Assembly: GCF_050749815.1 (NCBI RefSeq) | Contig: NZ_CP192735.1 | Coordinates: 1,674,001-1,738,000 of the forward strand | Length of the DNA: 64,000 bases | Direction: 5' to 3' | From: Dyella_A sp050749815 | GTDB taxonomy: Bacteria > Pseudomonadota > Gammaproteobacteria > Xanthomonadales > Rhodanobacteraceae | In this document: positions 8,802 through 16,641 of the stretch, in pieces | Position numbering within the stretch: position 1 is the first letter of the stretch | Layout: each line of letters opens with the position of its first letter | Made by a program: the position numbers and the translations under genes | The notes under the pieces: generated by a model | The model's database searches: none | Seen by the model: the letters and a program-made list of their open reading frames with translations, nothing else | What the model was told of the DNA's origin: nothing

Positions 8802-8993
8802 ATGCAACTGCCATCGCGCCACCACCGCGCCATCAGCCTGGGGCTGTTCGTTGTCTGCGTGGCGCTTTACCTGGGCCTTATCGGCCCGTGGCTGATCTCG
8901 GCCGCCAGCACGCTGGCGGTCGTGGCTGGCCTGACTCTTCTGGTCGCCCTGCTCGTCTGGGCATGGCGGCTGTTTGGACGTCCCTTCAACTAA
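8802..8993 (+). CDS. Small two-helix membrane protein, 63 residues
   Basis: The start ATG follows AAGGGGAG at good distance. The product has an Arg/His-rich N-terminus (MQLPSRHHRA) and two transmembrane helices, roughly residues 11-31 and 36-56, ending WRLFGRPFN. The frame is open further upstream, but the ribosome-binding site fixes this start. It lies 12 bp before the SPFH lipoprotein and is probably co-transcribed, so it may be an inner-membrane partner of that complex. No family was recognised. Confidence 0.75.
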   Translation: MQLPSRHHRAISLGLFVVCVALYLGLIGPWLISAASTLAVVAGLTLLVALLVWAWRLFGRPFN

Positions 8994-9005
8994 GGAAAGC
9001 TCTCC

Positions 9006-9887
9006 ATGAAATCGATTTTTACTGCCCGCACACTGGTGGGCCTGTTCGTACTCGCTCTCGCCGCGCTGTCGCTGACCCAGTGCAGCAAGGTGCCGGCCGG
9101 CAACGTCGGCGTGAAGTTCAAGCTGTACGGTGACGGCAAAGGTTCGCTGCAGGAGCTGCAGCCGGGCCGCTATTGGGTGGGCTGGGGCTACGACCTCTAC
9201 ACCTTCCCCACCTTCACCCAGAACTACACCTGGACCCGCAGCGCCACGGAGGGCTCGCCGAACGATGAGTCGCTGACGTTCCAGACCGTGGAAGGCCTGT
9301 CGGTGAATGCGGACGTGGGCATCACGTATCACATCAATCCGGACAAGGTGACCACGATCTTCCAGAAGTACCGCAAGGGAGTGAACGAGATCACCGACAT
9401 CTACCTGCGCAACATGGTGCGCGATTCGCTTGTGAAGGAGTCCAGCGCTTTGGGCATCGAGTCGGTCTACGGCCGCGGCAAGGCCTCGCTGATCCAGTCC
9501 GTGCAGGACGACGTGAGCCAGCAGGTGGGACCGACCGGCATCGTGATCGAGAAGATCTACTGGATCGGTGAACTGCGCCTGCCGGCGACGGTGGTGCAGT
9601 CGATCAACGCGAAGATCCAGGCCACGCAGATGGCCGAGCAGCGCAAGAACGAGATCGCCCAGGCGCAGGCCGAGGCGGCCAAGGAAGTGGCGATGGCCGA
9701 GGGCAAGGCGAAGGCCCAGCTGGCGATCGCCGAGGCCGAAGCGCAGGCGATCCGCGTCAAGGGCGACGCGCTGCGCGCCAACCCGGACATCATCCATATG
9801 ACCGCGGTGGAGAAGTGGAACGGCCAGCTGCCCACGTACACCGGCGGCGGCACCGTGCCGCTGATCCAGTTGCCGGAAGCAAAGTAA
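9006..9887 (+). CDS. SPFH/Band 7 (prohibitin-like) domain lipoprotein
   Basis: This 293-residue protein has a signal peptide ending in a lipobox (SLTQC, Cys near residue 26), then an SPFH/Band 7 domain (about 30-210; GNVGVKFKLYG at its start) and an Ala/Glu/Lys-rich coiled coil (about 205-255), the normal order in prohibitins and HflK/HflC-like proteins. Such proteins form membrane-bound cages or microdomain scaffolds. A lipid anchor instead of an N-terminal helix is unusual for the family. A clear intrinsic terminator follows. The gene is paired with the small membrane protein before it. Confidence 0.88.
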   Translation: MKSIFTARTLVGLFVLALAALSLTQCSKVPAGNVGVKFKLYGDGKGSLQELQPGRYWVGWGYDLYTFPTFTQNYTWTRSATEGSPNDESLTFQTVEGLSVNADVGITYHINPDKVTTIFQKYRKGVNEITDIYLRNMVRDSLVKESSALGIESVYGRGKASLIQSVQDDVSQQVGPTGIVIEKIYWIGELRLPATVVQSINAKIQATQMAEQRKNEIAQAQAEAAKEVAMAEGKAKAQLAIAEAEAQAIRVKGDALRANPDIIHMTAVEKWNGQLPTYTGGGTVPLIQLPEAK

Positions 9888-9902
9888 GCAGATGAAACGG
9901 CA

Positions 9903-9934
9903 GCGGCGACGGAGCAATCCGTCGCCGCTTTTTT
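9903..9934 (+). terminator. Rho-independent terminator of the SPFH operon
   Basis: A 10-bp perfect stem (GCGGCGACGG / CCGTCGCCGC) with a 6-base loop, followed by six T. It starts 15 bp after the SPFH stop codon. Confidence 0.92.
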
Positions 9935-9965
9935 GCGACCGTGGCGAGAGGCCGCAACATCACAC

Positions 9966-10041
9966 TGTAGGAGCGCGCTCGCGCGCGATGCTTTTTGTCG
10001 GCGTCGTGATGAAGGGCATCGCGCGCGAGCGCGCTCCTACA
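9966..10041. repeat. REPIN-type inverted pair of REP sequences
   Basis: TGTAGGAGCGCGCTCGCGCG at the left end is repeated as a perfect inverted copy at the right end (arms about 26 bp, loop about 24 bp). The GTAGGAGCGCGC...GCGAT motif is the REP family known from Pseudomonas and Xanthomonadales, moved by RAYT transposases; two inverted REPs form a REPIN. No RAYT gene is in the window. Confidence 0.85.
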
Positions 10042-10056
10042 GGTGGGGCTTCAGGC

Positions 10057-10635
10057 TCAGGCGGCGAGGGTCGCCAGCAGATGCTTGCCGACCGCCGCGG
10101 GGCCTCCGCCGGAGCGACCGCCCCGCCCCACCACCATCGCGCCTTCCAGCGCCGACAGCATCAGCTCCGCGAGATTCGCCGCGCGTTGCGCGATGGTCAC
10201 CTGGCCGCTTCGCTGCGCATCACGGAAGGCGGCAGCGAGCCAGGTGAGGTTGAGCCGGAAGAACCCGGCGACCGCATCGGCGACGTCGGCCGGCAAGGCA
10301 TCCGCCTCGGCGCCGAGCATGCCGCACACGCACAGGCGGCCGTCCTGCGCGTAGGTGGTGGCGAACAGCTGCACGTAGGCCTTGAGCCGCGCCAGTGGAT
10401 CGCGCCGGGCCACGTCGATCGCCGCCAGTGCGGACTCGAAGCGCTCGGTGTAGCGCCGCGCCAGCGCGGCGACGAGCTCGGCCTTGGTACGGAAGTGGTG
10501 GTGCACGCTGGGCTTGCGGATGCCCACCGCCTGCGCCACGTCGTCGAAGGAAAACCCGCCGTAGCCGCGCTGCTGGATCAGCGCCTCGGCCACGTCCATC
10601 ACCCGTGCGGCGGTCCCTGCCGTGGCGGAGTTCAT
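10057..10635 (-). CDS. TetR/AcrR family transcriptional regulator
   Basis: This 192-residue repressor has an N-terminal helix-turn-helix (about residues 10-50; FSFDDVAQAVGIRKPSVHHH is the core), followed by a helical ligand-binding domain with two close cysteines (CVCGML). The ATG overlaps the stop of the upstream cupin gene by 4 bp, so the two are one operon. Palindromic and direct repeats in front of that operon are the likely autoregulatory site. The ligand is unknown; the cysteines and the partner protein suggest response to an electrophile or oxidant. Confidence 0.9.
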   Translation of the reverse strand: MNSATAGTAARVMDVAEALIQQRGYGGFSFDDVAQAVGIRKPSVHHHFRTKAELVAALARRYTERFESALAAIDVARRDPLARLKAYVQLFATTYAQDGRLCVCGMLGAEADALPADVADAVAGFFRLNLTWLAAAFRDAQRSGQVTIAQRAANLAELMLSALEGAMVVGRGGRSGGGPAAVGKHLLATLAA

Positions 10636-11318
10636 GCGGCGGCGTCCTCGGCGTGGGCGATCAGATGGCCGGTCTTGACCAGGATGGTGCAGCCCTCGCG
10701 GCTGAAGGGCTGGTGCTGGCTCAGATGCGGGCTGCGGATCCAGCTGCCGGCCGGGTAGCGGCCATGCTCGTCCTCGAAGGTTCCATCCACCACCAGGATC
10801 TCCTCGCCGCCGTAATGGCGGTGCGGGTTGAAATACGTGCCCGGCACCCAGCGTACCAGGGCGGTGTGCTGGGTACGGAAGTCGTGCAGCGGCATCACCT
10901 GCAGCCCGGGCACGAGGCCCGGCAGCCACGGCTCGTCACGCGTATGCACCACCACGCGGGCTTGGTCGATCGGATCGAAATAGCGCAGCTTCACAAACAG
11001 CACGCAGCCGGTATCGGACCATGGCGCATGCGCCGAGCCAGGCGGGTTGCGGATGTACGAGCCCGGACCGAAGCGTCCGCTGTCGTCGCAGAACTCGCCT
11101 TCCAGCACGAACAACTCCTCACCCATGGTGTGCACGTGGCGCGGGAAGCGCGATCCGGGGGCATAGCGCACGATGGATGTGGCGCGCGCCACCTCCTCGC
11201 CGTCGCGCTCGAGCATCTTGCGCTGCACACCGTCGGCCGGGGAGTCTGCCCAGTCCATGACGGCGGAGTCGACGACGACACGCTCGGACCAGTCGGAACG
11301 CAGTTGCATCTGGGTCAC
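10632..11318 (-). CDS. Double-cupin protein, ChrR-like
   Basis: This 228-residue protein has two tandem cupin domains (about 1-110 and 125-220). The first shows the metal-binding set PRHVHTMGEELFVLEGEF; the second HRHYGGEEILVVDGTF. This is the ChrR C-terminal cupin type, which binds zinc or iron and in ChrR responds to singlet oxygen, or serves as a small-molecule dioxygenase/isomerase. No anti-sigma domain is present. It is translationally coupled to the TetR gene, which probably controls it. Confidence 0.85.
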   Translation of the reverse strand: MTQMQLRSDWSERVVVDSAVMDWADSPADGVQRKMLERDGEEVARATSIVRYAPGSRFPRHVHTMGEELFVLEGEFCDDSGRFGPGSYIRNPPGSAHAPWSDTGCVLFVKLRYFDPIDQARVVVHTRDEPWLPGLVPGLQVMPLHDFRTQHTALVRWVPGTYFNPHRHYGGEEILVVDGTFEDEHGRYPAGSWIRSPHLSQHQPFSREGCTILVKTGHLIAHAEDAAA

Positions 11319-11321
11319 CTG

Positions 11322-11348
11322 CCTATTGGCCTACCTATTGGAAGGTAG
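11322..11348. promoter_or_regulatory. Probable TetR operator
   Basis: CCTATTGG occurs twice, 12 bp apart (11322 and 11334), and the second copy lies inside the inverted repeat CTACCTATTGGAAGGTAG (11331-11348). It lies 4 to 30 bp upstream of the cupin start codon, a position that would block transcription of the cupin-TetR operon. Confidence 0.6.
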
Positions 11349-11471
11349 GCAGCGTGACCGCTGCACCGGTGGCGGTCAAGCGGACACCTCGCCGCAGCCA
11401 GCCGCCCAGTGGCGATGGGCAACGGCGGACCGCACCGGCTAGATTGACGACCTGCCCACGGAGAACTGCCC

Positions 11472-11855
11472 ATGATCCCTCGCTTCAGCGACCACGCCGC
11501 CAACGAACGCACCTACCTGGCATGGGTACGTACGGCGATCACGGTGATGGCGTTCGGCTTTCTGCTGGAGCGCTTCGACATCTTCCTCGCCTACGCGAGT
11601 CATGCGATGGGGGCCACGCTGCCGAAACTGCATGTGCGGGCATCCGAATGGCTGGGCCTGGCATTGCTGGGGTTCGGCGCCCTGCTGGTGCTGGTGGCGA
11701 CGATGCGCTTTCACCGCAACCGGGTGGCGATCGACCGCGACAGCAGCGAGCCCTACCGCAGCGCCCGCATGGAGCGGCTGCTGTCCGGGCTGCTGATCGC
11801 CATGGCGGTGTTTCTGGTGATCTATGTGGCGCAACAGGTCGTGGCGCTGGGCTGA
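11472..11855 (+). CDS. DUF202 family membrane protein
   Basis: This 127-residue inner-membrane protein carries the DUF202/YidH signature at its start (DHAANERTYLAWVRTAIT) and three hydrophobic helices, near residues 20-38, 56-76 and 98-120. The length is normal for the family, whose function is unknown. It is followed 30 bp later by the lipocalin gene in the same direction; both may share a transcript. Confidence 0.88.
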   Translation: MIPRFSDHAANERTYLAWVRTAITVMAFGFLLERFDIFLAYASHAMGATLPKLHVRASEWLGLALLGFGALLVLVATMRFHRNRVAIDRDSSEPYRSARMERLLSGLLIAMAVFLVIYVAQQVVALG

Positions 11856-11885
11856 GCACCTCGCCATGTTTCAAGGAGCAAACCG

Positions 11886-12419
11886 ATGATTCGCCCCCTG
11901 ATCCTCTCCGCCCTGATGGGCGCCAGCCTGACTGCCTCCGCCGAGCCGCTGCCAAACCGGCCCGTGCCTGCGCTCGATCTCGCGCGCTACGCGGGCACCT
12001 GGCACGAGATCGCGCACCTGCCGCTGTTCTTCCAGCGCAAGTGCATCGACACCATCACCGCCACCTACACGCCGCGCCCGGACGGCACGGTGGGCGTGCA
12101 CAACGCCTGCCGCACGGCGAAGGGGATGGACGCCTCCGACGGCGTGGCGCGCCGCGTCGATGCCGACTCCGGCGCGCTCGAGGTGCGCTTCGCGCCAGGC
12201 TGGCTGGCCTGGCTGCCGATGGTGTGGGCCGACTACTGGGTGATCGAGCTGGCCCCGGACTACCGCTGGGCCGTCGTCGGCAGCCCAAGCCGCAAATACC
12301 TGTGGGTGCTGTCGCGCGAGCCGTCGATGCCAGCGAGCCAGTTCCGCGCGATCCGCGATCGCGCGCAAGCCCGCGGCTATCCGGTGGATCGATTGATCAT
12401 GGCCGCGCCGCTGAACTGA
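11886..12419 (+). CDS. Lipocalin family protein (Blc-like)
   Basis: This 177-residue exported protein has a signal peptide (about residues 1-19) followed by the lipocalin hallmark YAGTWHEIAHLP. It then has CIDTITATYTPRPDG and DYWVIELAPDYRWAVVG, which match the Blc/apolipoprotein D group that binds lipids such as lysophospholipids. No lipobox cysteine is visible at the cleavage site, so it is probably soluble in the periplasm, unlike E. coli Blc. Two cysteines (CIDT and NACR) probably form a disulphide. Confidence 0.9.
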   Translation: MIRPLILSALMGASLTASAEPLPNRPVPALDLARYAGTWHEIAHLPLFFQRKCIDTITATYTPRPDGTVGVHNACRTAKGMDASDGVARRVDADSGALEVRFAPGWLAWLPMVWADYWVIELAPDYRWAVVGSPSRKYLWVLSREPSMPASQFRAIRDRAQARGYPVDRLIMAAPLN

Positions 12420-12465
12420 CGCCGGGCCGGCCGTCGGCGTGACGCGTCCGTGCGCCGGTATCTCG

Positions 12466-13323
12466 TTACTTGGCCGTCGAGCCCGCGGCCGCCGGGGCCG
12501 CATGCAGGCCACTGCCGACCAGGCGGGCGCGCAGGTCGCGCAGCTTCGCCTTCAGCGCTGTCTCGTTGGCCGAGCCGATGCGCACCATCGCCTTCTGGCC
12601 GACCGACAGCCCCTGCAGGGCCGGGTCGGCAAACGCATAACCCTGCTTATAGGGCGTGACGACCAGCGGCTGGGTCGGCTCCGGCGCGGCGAGCAGGTGA
12701 TCGATCACCGCGATCAGCCGGTCGTTGAAGTAGGCCTTGGGATAACCGAGCTCCACGTACGCCTGCTGGAACAACGGGTAGTAATGCACGTACCAGTCGA
12801 CCAGGGCCTGCGAATCGGCGGCGGCCAGCGCCTGCATGTAGGGCGCATAGCGCGTGGCATTGGCCGCGCCGATCGTGCTCTGGCCGTTGGCCTGATCCAT
12901 CTGCAGGCTGCCCTTGGCCGGCTTCACCGGCAGGATGAAGCGGCCCATGTCGGAACGCGGCAGCGCATCCACGGTGGCGACGATGCGTGGAATCACCGAC
13001 TGACGCACCAGCCACGCGCTCATGTCGCTGCCACTGGCCAGTGCGATCAGGCTGTCGGCCACGTTCGCATCACTGTCGGCAAGCGAGGGCAGCGGCGCGG
13101 TGCTGGCCGGCGCCGGGCCGGTATCGGCCTGCGCGATGGGGTGAGCGATCGAAGGGGCCGTGCTGGCCGGCGCCGGCGCTGACTGCGCCGGTGCGCTGGA
13201 TACCGCCGGCTTGGTGTCGGCCTGGCGCGCACGCTGCACGAGAAAGTAGGCGGCGCCGGCGACGACGATCAACACGATGACGGCGATGACCCAGCGACCG
13301 CCGTTGGAAGAACGCTTGCTCAT
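12466..13323 (-). CDS. DUF3014 domain membrane-anchored protein
   Basis: This 285-residue protein begins MSKRSSNGG and has one N-terminal transmembrane helix (about residues 10-29). A Pro/Ala/Ser-rich linker (about 35-90) follows, then a C-terminal periplasmic DUF3014 domain (about 100-270) with VRQSVIPRIVATVDALPRSD and the YVELGYPKAYFNDRL block. The frame extends upstream, but the start at 13323 gives the family N-terminus. The function is unknown. The linker suggests that the domain spans the periplasm or cell wall. Confidence 0.85.
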   Translation of the reverse strand: MSKRSSNGGRWVIAVIVLIVVAGAAYFLVQRARQADTKPAVSSAPAQSAPAPASTAPSIAHPIAQADTGPAPASTAPLPSLADSDANVADSLIALASGSDMSAWLVRQSVIPRIVATVDALPRSDMGRFILPVKPAKGSLQMDQANGQSTIGAANATRYAPYMQALAAADSQALVDWYVHYYPLFQQAYVELGYPKAYFNDRLIAVIDHLLAAPEPTQPLVVTPYKQGYAFADPALQGLSVGQKAMVRIGSANETALKAKLRDLRARLVGSGLHAAPAAAGSTAK

Positions 13324-13541
13324 GATGTGGAAACCTCTGCGAAAACCGATACCACGGGACCCGGCGCGGCCGGGATGGTTCACTCAAGCACCCGCCGCCG
13401 TGGCCGAGACAGGGGAAGCCAACCACCGCCGGATGCCGCGCCCGCTGCTTCGCCATGCCGCAGCTTTTGCCCGTGGCTTGGGCTATCGTGACGTGACTGG
13501 GCAGCGTTGGCGACCATGGTAACAACCGGGGACAGGTAGGT

Positions 13542-15701
13542 ATGGGGGAAGCTGCAGCGCACGCGGTATTCGGCTACTACACAGCCGCGCTGGTGGCGAC
13601 CGCTTGCATCGCGGTCACGTCGAGCATCCAGTTCATCCTGATCGGCCTGCGCCAGCAACGCGACCGGCTCTACCTCTCCTACGCGATGTTGTGCCTGTGC
13701 ATCGCCGGCCTGGCGTTCTTCAATGCGCTGCTCGGTCTCGCCCAGACGCAGACACACGCGGTGGAAATGCTGCGCGCCATGTGCACCTCGGCGGCGGTCT
13801 CGTTTCCGTTCTTCTTCACTTTCGTGGGCTGCTACACGGGACGACCGCTGCGCCGACGGGTGCTGCTGATCATCAGCGCGGTATGCCTGGGTTTCCTGCT
13901 GGTGAACCTGTTCTCGCCCGGCACCATGCTGTTCAGCCGTATCAGCGGCATGCAGTCGGCCGAGCTGCCGTGGGGCGAATGGCTGACCAAGCTCAACGGC
14001 ATCCCCTCGCCGCTGGGCTGGGCTTTCCACCTGCTCACCTACATCGCCTTCGCCTGGGCTCTGGCCATGGTGGCGCTGCAGTTTCGCCGCGGCGAGCGCG
14101 TTCCCGCGCTGCTGCTGGGGCTCTGCCTGGCCGTGCAGTTCGCTGCGCTGCTGTGGGGCGACCTAGTGATCGACCTGATGGGCATGCCGTATCCGTACGT
14201 GGACGCCTTTTCGTTCCTGCCGTTCGTGCTGCTGATGGGGCTGTCGATGGCCAGCCAGCTGCACCAGCGCACCCTGCAACTGGAGCAGACCACGCGCTAC
14301 CTGCGTGCCGAGGCGCAGACGCGCGAGCAGGCCGAGCTGAGCCTGCGTCACCTGGCCTACCACGACGTGCTCACGGGCCTGCCCAACCGCCTGCGCGTGC
14401 TGGAGCTGATCGCCGGGATGGCCGCCGACGCCCGGCAGTCGCGTGGACACTGCGCGGCGATGGTCATCGACCTGGACAACTTCAAGACGATCAACGACGC
14501 ACTCGGCCACCACGTGGGCGACCGCATGCTCGAAGCGGTGGCCGATCGGCTGCTGGCAGCCGCGCCGCCCGAGTCGGCGCTGGGTCGCCTGGGCGGCGAC
14601 GAGTTCGCCGTGATGGTGGCCGATCTGCCCGCCGACGCGGAGTTGGCTGGCGCGCAGGCGCAGCAGATTGCGCAGGACGTCCGCGCCCGCCTTGCCGCGC
14701 CGATCAGCGTGGACAGCAACGTGCTGTCGGTGGGCGCCAGCGTCGGCGTGGCGCTGTTTTCCGGGCGCGACGGCGATGCCCCCGATGTGATCCGGCGCGC
14801 CGACATCGCGCTCTATCGCGCCAAGGCGGCCGGCCGCAACGCGGTGCGGCTGTTCGAACCGCAGATGCAGAGCGTGGCCGACGAGCGCCTGGAACTGGAA
14901 CGCGGCCTGCGCGCGGCGGTGGAGAACCTGGGCAGCGAGAGCTCGTTCCAGCTTCACTTCCAGCCGCAGACCAGCATGGGAGGCCGGCTGATGGGCGCCG
15001 AGTCCCTGCTGCGCTGGCGCCACCCCACCCTGGGCGACGTGCCGCCCGACGTGTTCATTCCGATCGCCGAGGAAACCGGCCTGATCCACGCGCTGGGCGC
15101 CTGGGTGATCAGCGAGGCCTGCGCGCGCATCCGCGATTGGGACGCGCGCCGGGTCGACTTTGGCGAGCACCTGGCGGTGAACGTCAGCCCCTGGCAACTG
15201 GCGCACCCGGAGTTCGTCGACCGCACCGAAAAGCTGGTGCGCGAGGCCGGCGTGCAACCGGGCCGGATCACGCTGGAGCTCACCGAGAGCGCCCTGTTGC
15301 ATGGCTTCGAAGCGGCGCTGCAGACGATGTACGCGCTGGCCGGGATCGGTTTCCGGCTCGCACTGGACGACTTCGGCACCGGCTATTCCTCGCTGAGCTA
15401 CCTGAGCCAGTTGCCGCTGCACGAGCTGAAGATCGACCGCTCCTTCATCTGCGGCCTGCGGCCCGAGGCGCACAGCCCGCTGGCCAGCTTCATCGTCGAC
15501 GTCGGCCGGCGCCTGGGCATGACGACCATCGCCGAGGGCGTGGAGAGCGAGAGCCAGCGCGCCACGCTGGAGACGCTCGGTTGCGATGGACTGCAGGGTT
15601 ACCTGATCTGCCCGCCGCTGCCCCCCGACGCGTTCGCCGCGTGGCTGGAGCAGCGCGAGAACGCCGCGCGTCCGGTGCGCGTCGACGAACGCGAGCGGTA
15701 A
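13542..15701 (+). CDS. Membrane GGDEF-EAL protein, probable cyclic-di-GMP phosphodiesterase
   Basis: This 719-residue protein has an N-terminal membrane sensor of about seven helices (residues 10-235), a short coiled coil, a GGDEF domain (intact GGDEF at 351-355) and an EAL domain (about 455-700). The I-site is lost: PESA stands where RxxD should be. The signature EAL reads ESL (Glu487 kept), and the other catalytic residues are present: NVSPWQL, ELTES, DDFGTGYSS, ELKID, AEGVES and LQGYLI. The EAL half should therefore hydrolyse cyclic-di-GMP, with the GGDEF half active or GTP-sensing. The signal is unknown. Lipoprotein and PAS-GAF-GGDEF genes follow. Confidence 0.92.
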   Translation: MGEAAAHAVFGYYTAALVATACIAVTSSIQFILIGLRQQRDRLYLSYAMLCLCIAGLAFFNALLGLAQTQTHAVEMLRAMCTSAAVSFPFFFTFVGCYTGRPLRRRVLLIISAVCLGFLLVNLFSPGTMLFSRISGMQSAELPWGEWLTKLNGIPSPLGWAFHLLTYIAFAWALAMVALQFRRGERVPALLLGLCLAVQFAALLWGDLVIDLMGMPYPYVDAFSFLPFVLLMGLSMASQLHQRTLQLEQTTRYLRAEAQTREQAELSLRHLAYHDVLTGLPNRLRVLELIAGMAADARQSRGHCAAMVIDLDNFKTINDALGHHVGDRMLEAVADRLLAAAPPESALGRLGGDEFAVMVADLPADAELAGAQAQQIAQDVRARLAAPISVDSNVLSVGASVGVALFSGRDGDAPDVIRRADIALYRAKAAGRNAVRLFEPQMQSVADERLELERGLRAAVENLGSESSFQLHFQPQTSMGGRLMGAESLLRWRHPTLGDVPPDVFIPIAEETGLIHALGAWVISEACARIRDWDARRVDFGEHLAVNVSPWQLAHPEFVDRTEKLVREAGVQPGRITLELTESALLHGFEAALQTMYALAGIGFRLALDDFGTGYSSLSYLSQLPLHELKIDRSFICGLRPEAHSPLASFIVDVGRRLGMTTIAEGVESESQRATLETLGCDGLQGYLICPPLPPDAFAAWLEQRENAARPVRVDERER

Positions 15702-15776
15702 AAATCGCTGCAAGCCGGCCATCCGCGTCAACTATGGCCCGGCAGCGGCCACTGCCAGGCCCACCGAGGAGCCCAC

Positions 15777-16529
15777 ATGGACCGTCGTCGCCCCCTGTTG
15801 TCCCTCCTGGCCTGCCTGAGCTTCTGGCTCGGCGGCTGTGCCGCCGGTGGCGATCCGCGTCGCCCGATTCCCACCACGCTGATCCCGGCCAAGGCACCGA
15901 CGGGCCAGCTGGTGGTGGTGCTGCCCGGTCGCGGCGATAACCTCGACTCGCTCACGCGCACGGGCATCGCGCAGATCATCCAGCAGAAGTGGCCCGGCGC
16001 CGATGTGATGCTGACCGGGCTGACCATGCCTTATTACCGCCAGGGCCAGGCCACCGTGCGCCTGCACGGCGAGATCATGGCGCCCGCGCGCGAGCGCTAT
16101 CGGCAGGTGTGGCTGGTCGGCATTTCCCTGGGCGGCTTGGGCGCGCTGCTGTACGACCAGGCGCATCCGGACGAAGCCGCGGGCCTGCTGCTGCTTTCGC
16201 CCTACCTCGGCGACCGCGCCATCCATCGGGAAATCCGCACGGCCGGCGGCCTCGACGCGTGGCAGCCCGGTCCGCCGCAACCGCTGGGCCCGGCCACCTT
16301 CCAGCACGAACTGTGGCGTTCGCTGAGGGACTGGTCGCACCGCCCGGAACGCACGCGCACCACCTGGGTGGCCTACGGCGCCAGCGAGCGCTTCCGCCGC
16401 TCGATCGAGCTGATGAGCCCGCAGCTGCCGGCCAGCCACGTGCTGATGTTGCCGGGGCATCACAACTGGAAGCTCTGGCGCGGAGCGCTGGAAGCCTTGC
16501 TCGATCGCGCCGGAACGCCGCAGCCATGA
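15777..16529 (+). CDS. Alpha/beta-hydrolase lipoprotein
   Basis: This 250-residue protein has a signal peptide with a lipobox (LGGC, Cys near residue 22) and then an alpha/beta-hydrolase fold. VGISLGGLG is the nucleophile elbow (GxSxGG), and GHHNW near the C-terminus carries the probable catalytic His. The oxyanion region is VVVLPGRGD. The product should be a lipid-anchored esterase or lipase-like enzyme of the periplasm or outer membrane. It sits between two cyclic-di-GMP genes. The substrate is unknown. Confidence 0.82.
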   Translation: MDRRRPLLSLLACLSFWLGGCAAGGDPRRPIPTTLIPAKAPTGQLVVVLPGRGDNLDSLTRTGIAQIIQQKWPGADVMLTGLTMPYYRQGQATVRLHGEIMAPARERYRQVWLVGISLGGLGALLYDQAHPDEAAGLLLLSPYLGDRAIHREIRTAGGLDAWQPGPPQPLGPATFQHELWRSLRDWSHRPERTRTTWVAYGASERFRRSIELMSPQLPASHVLMLPGHHNWKLWRGALEALLDRAGTPQP

Positions 16530-16641
16530 GGCCCCCGCCGCGCACCCGGAACCGCTGCGGCCACGTCGCATGGTTCGCGCGTCGGCCCGGAGCCTGGTCG
16601 GCACGGAATGTGCTTGGTCTCCTGCGTTCCCGCACGACCCC

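Noticed and set aside
13604..15940. A second long frame overlapping the GGDEF-EAL gene
   Set aside because: Composition is Arg/Pro/Ala-rich and no domain is readable; the other frame encodes intact GGDEF and EAL domains.
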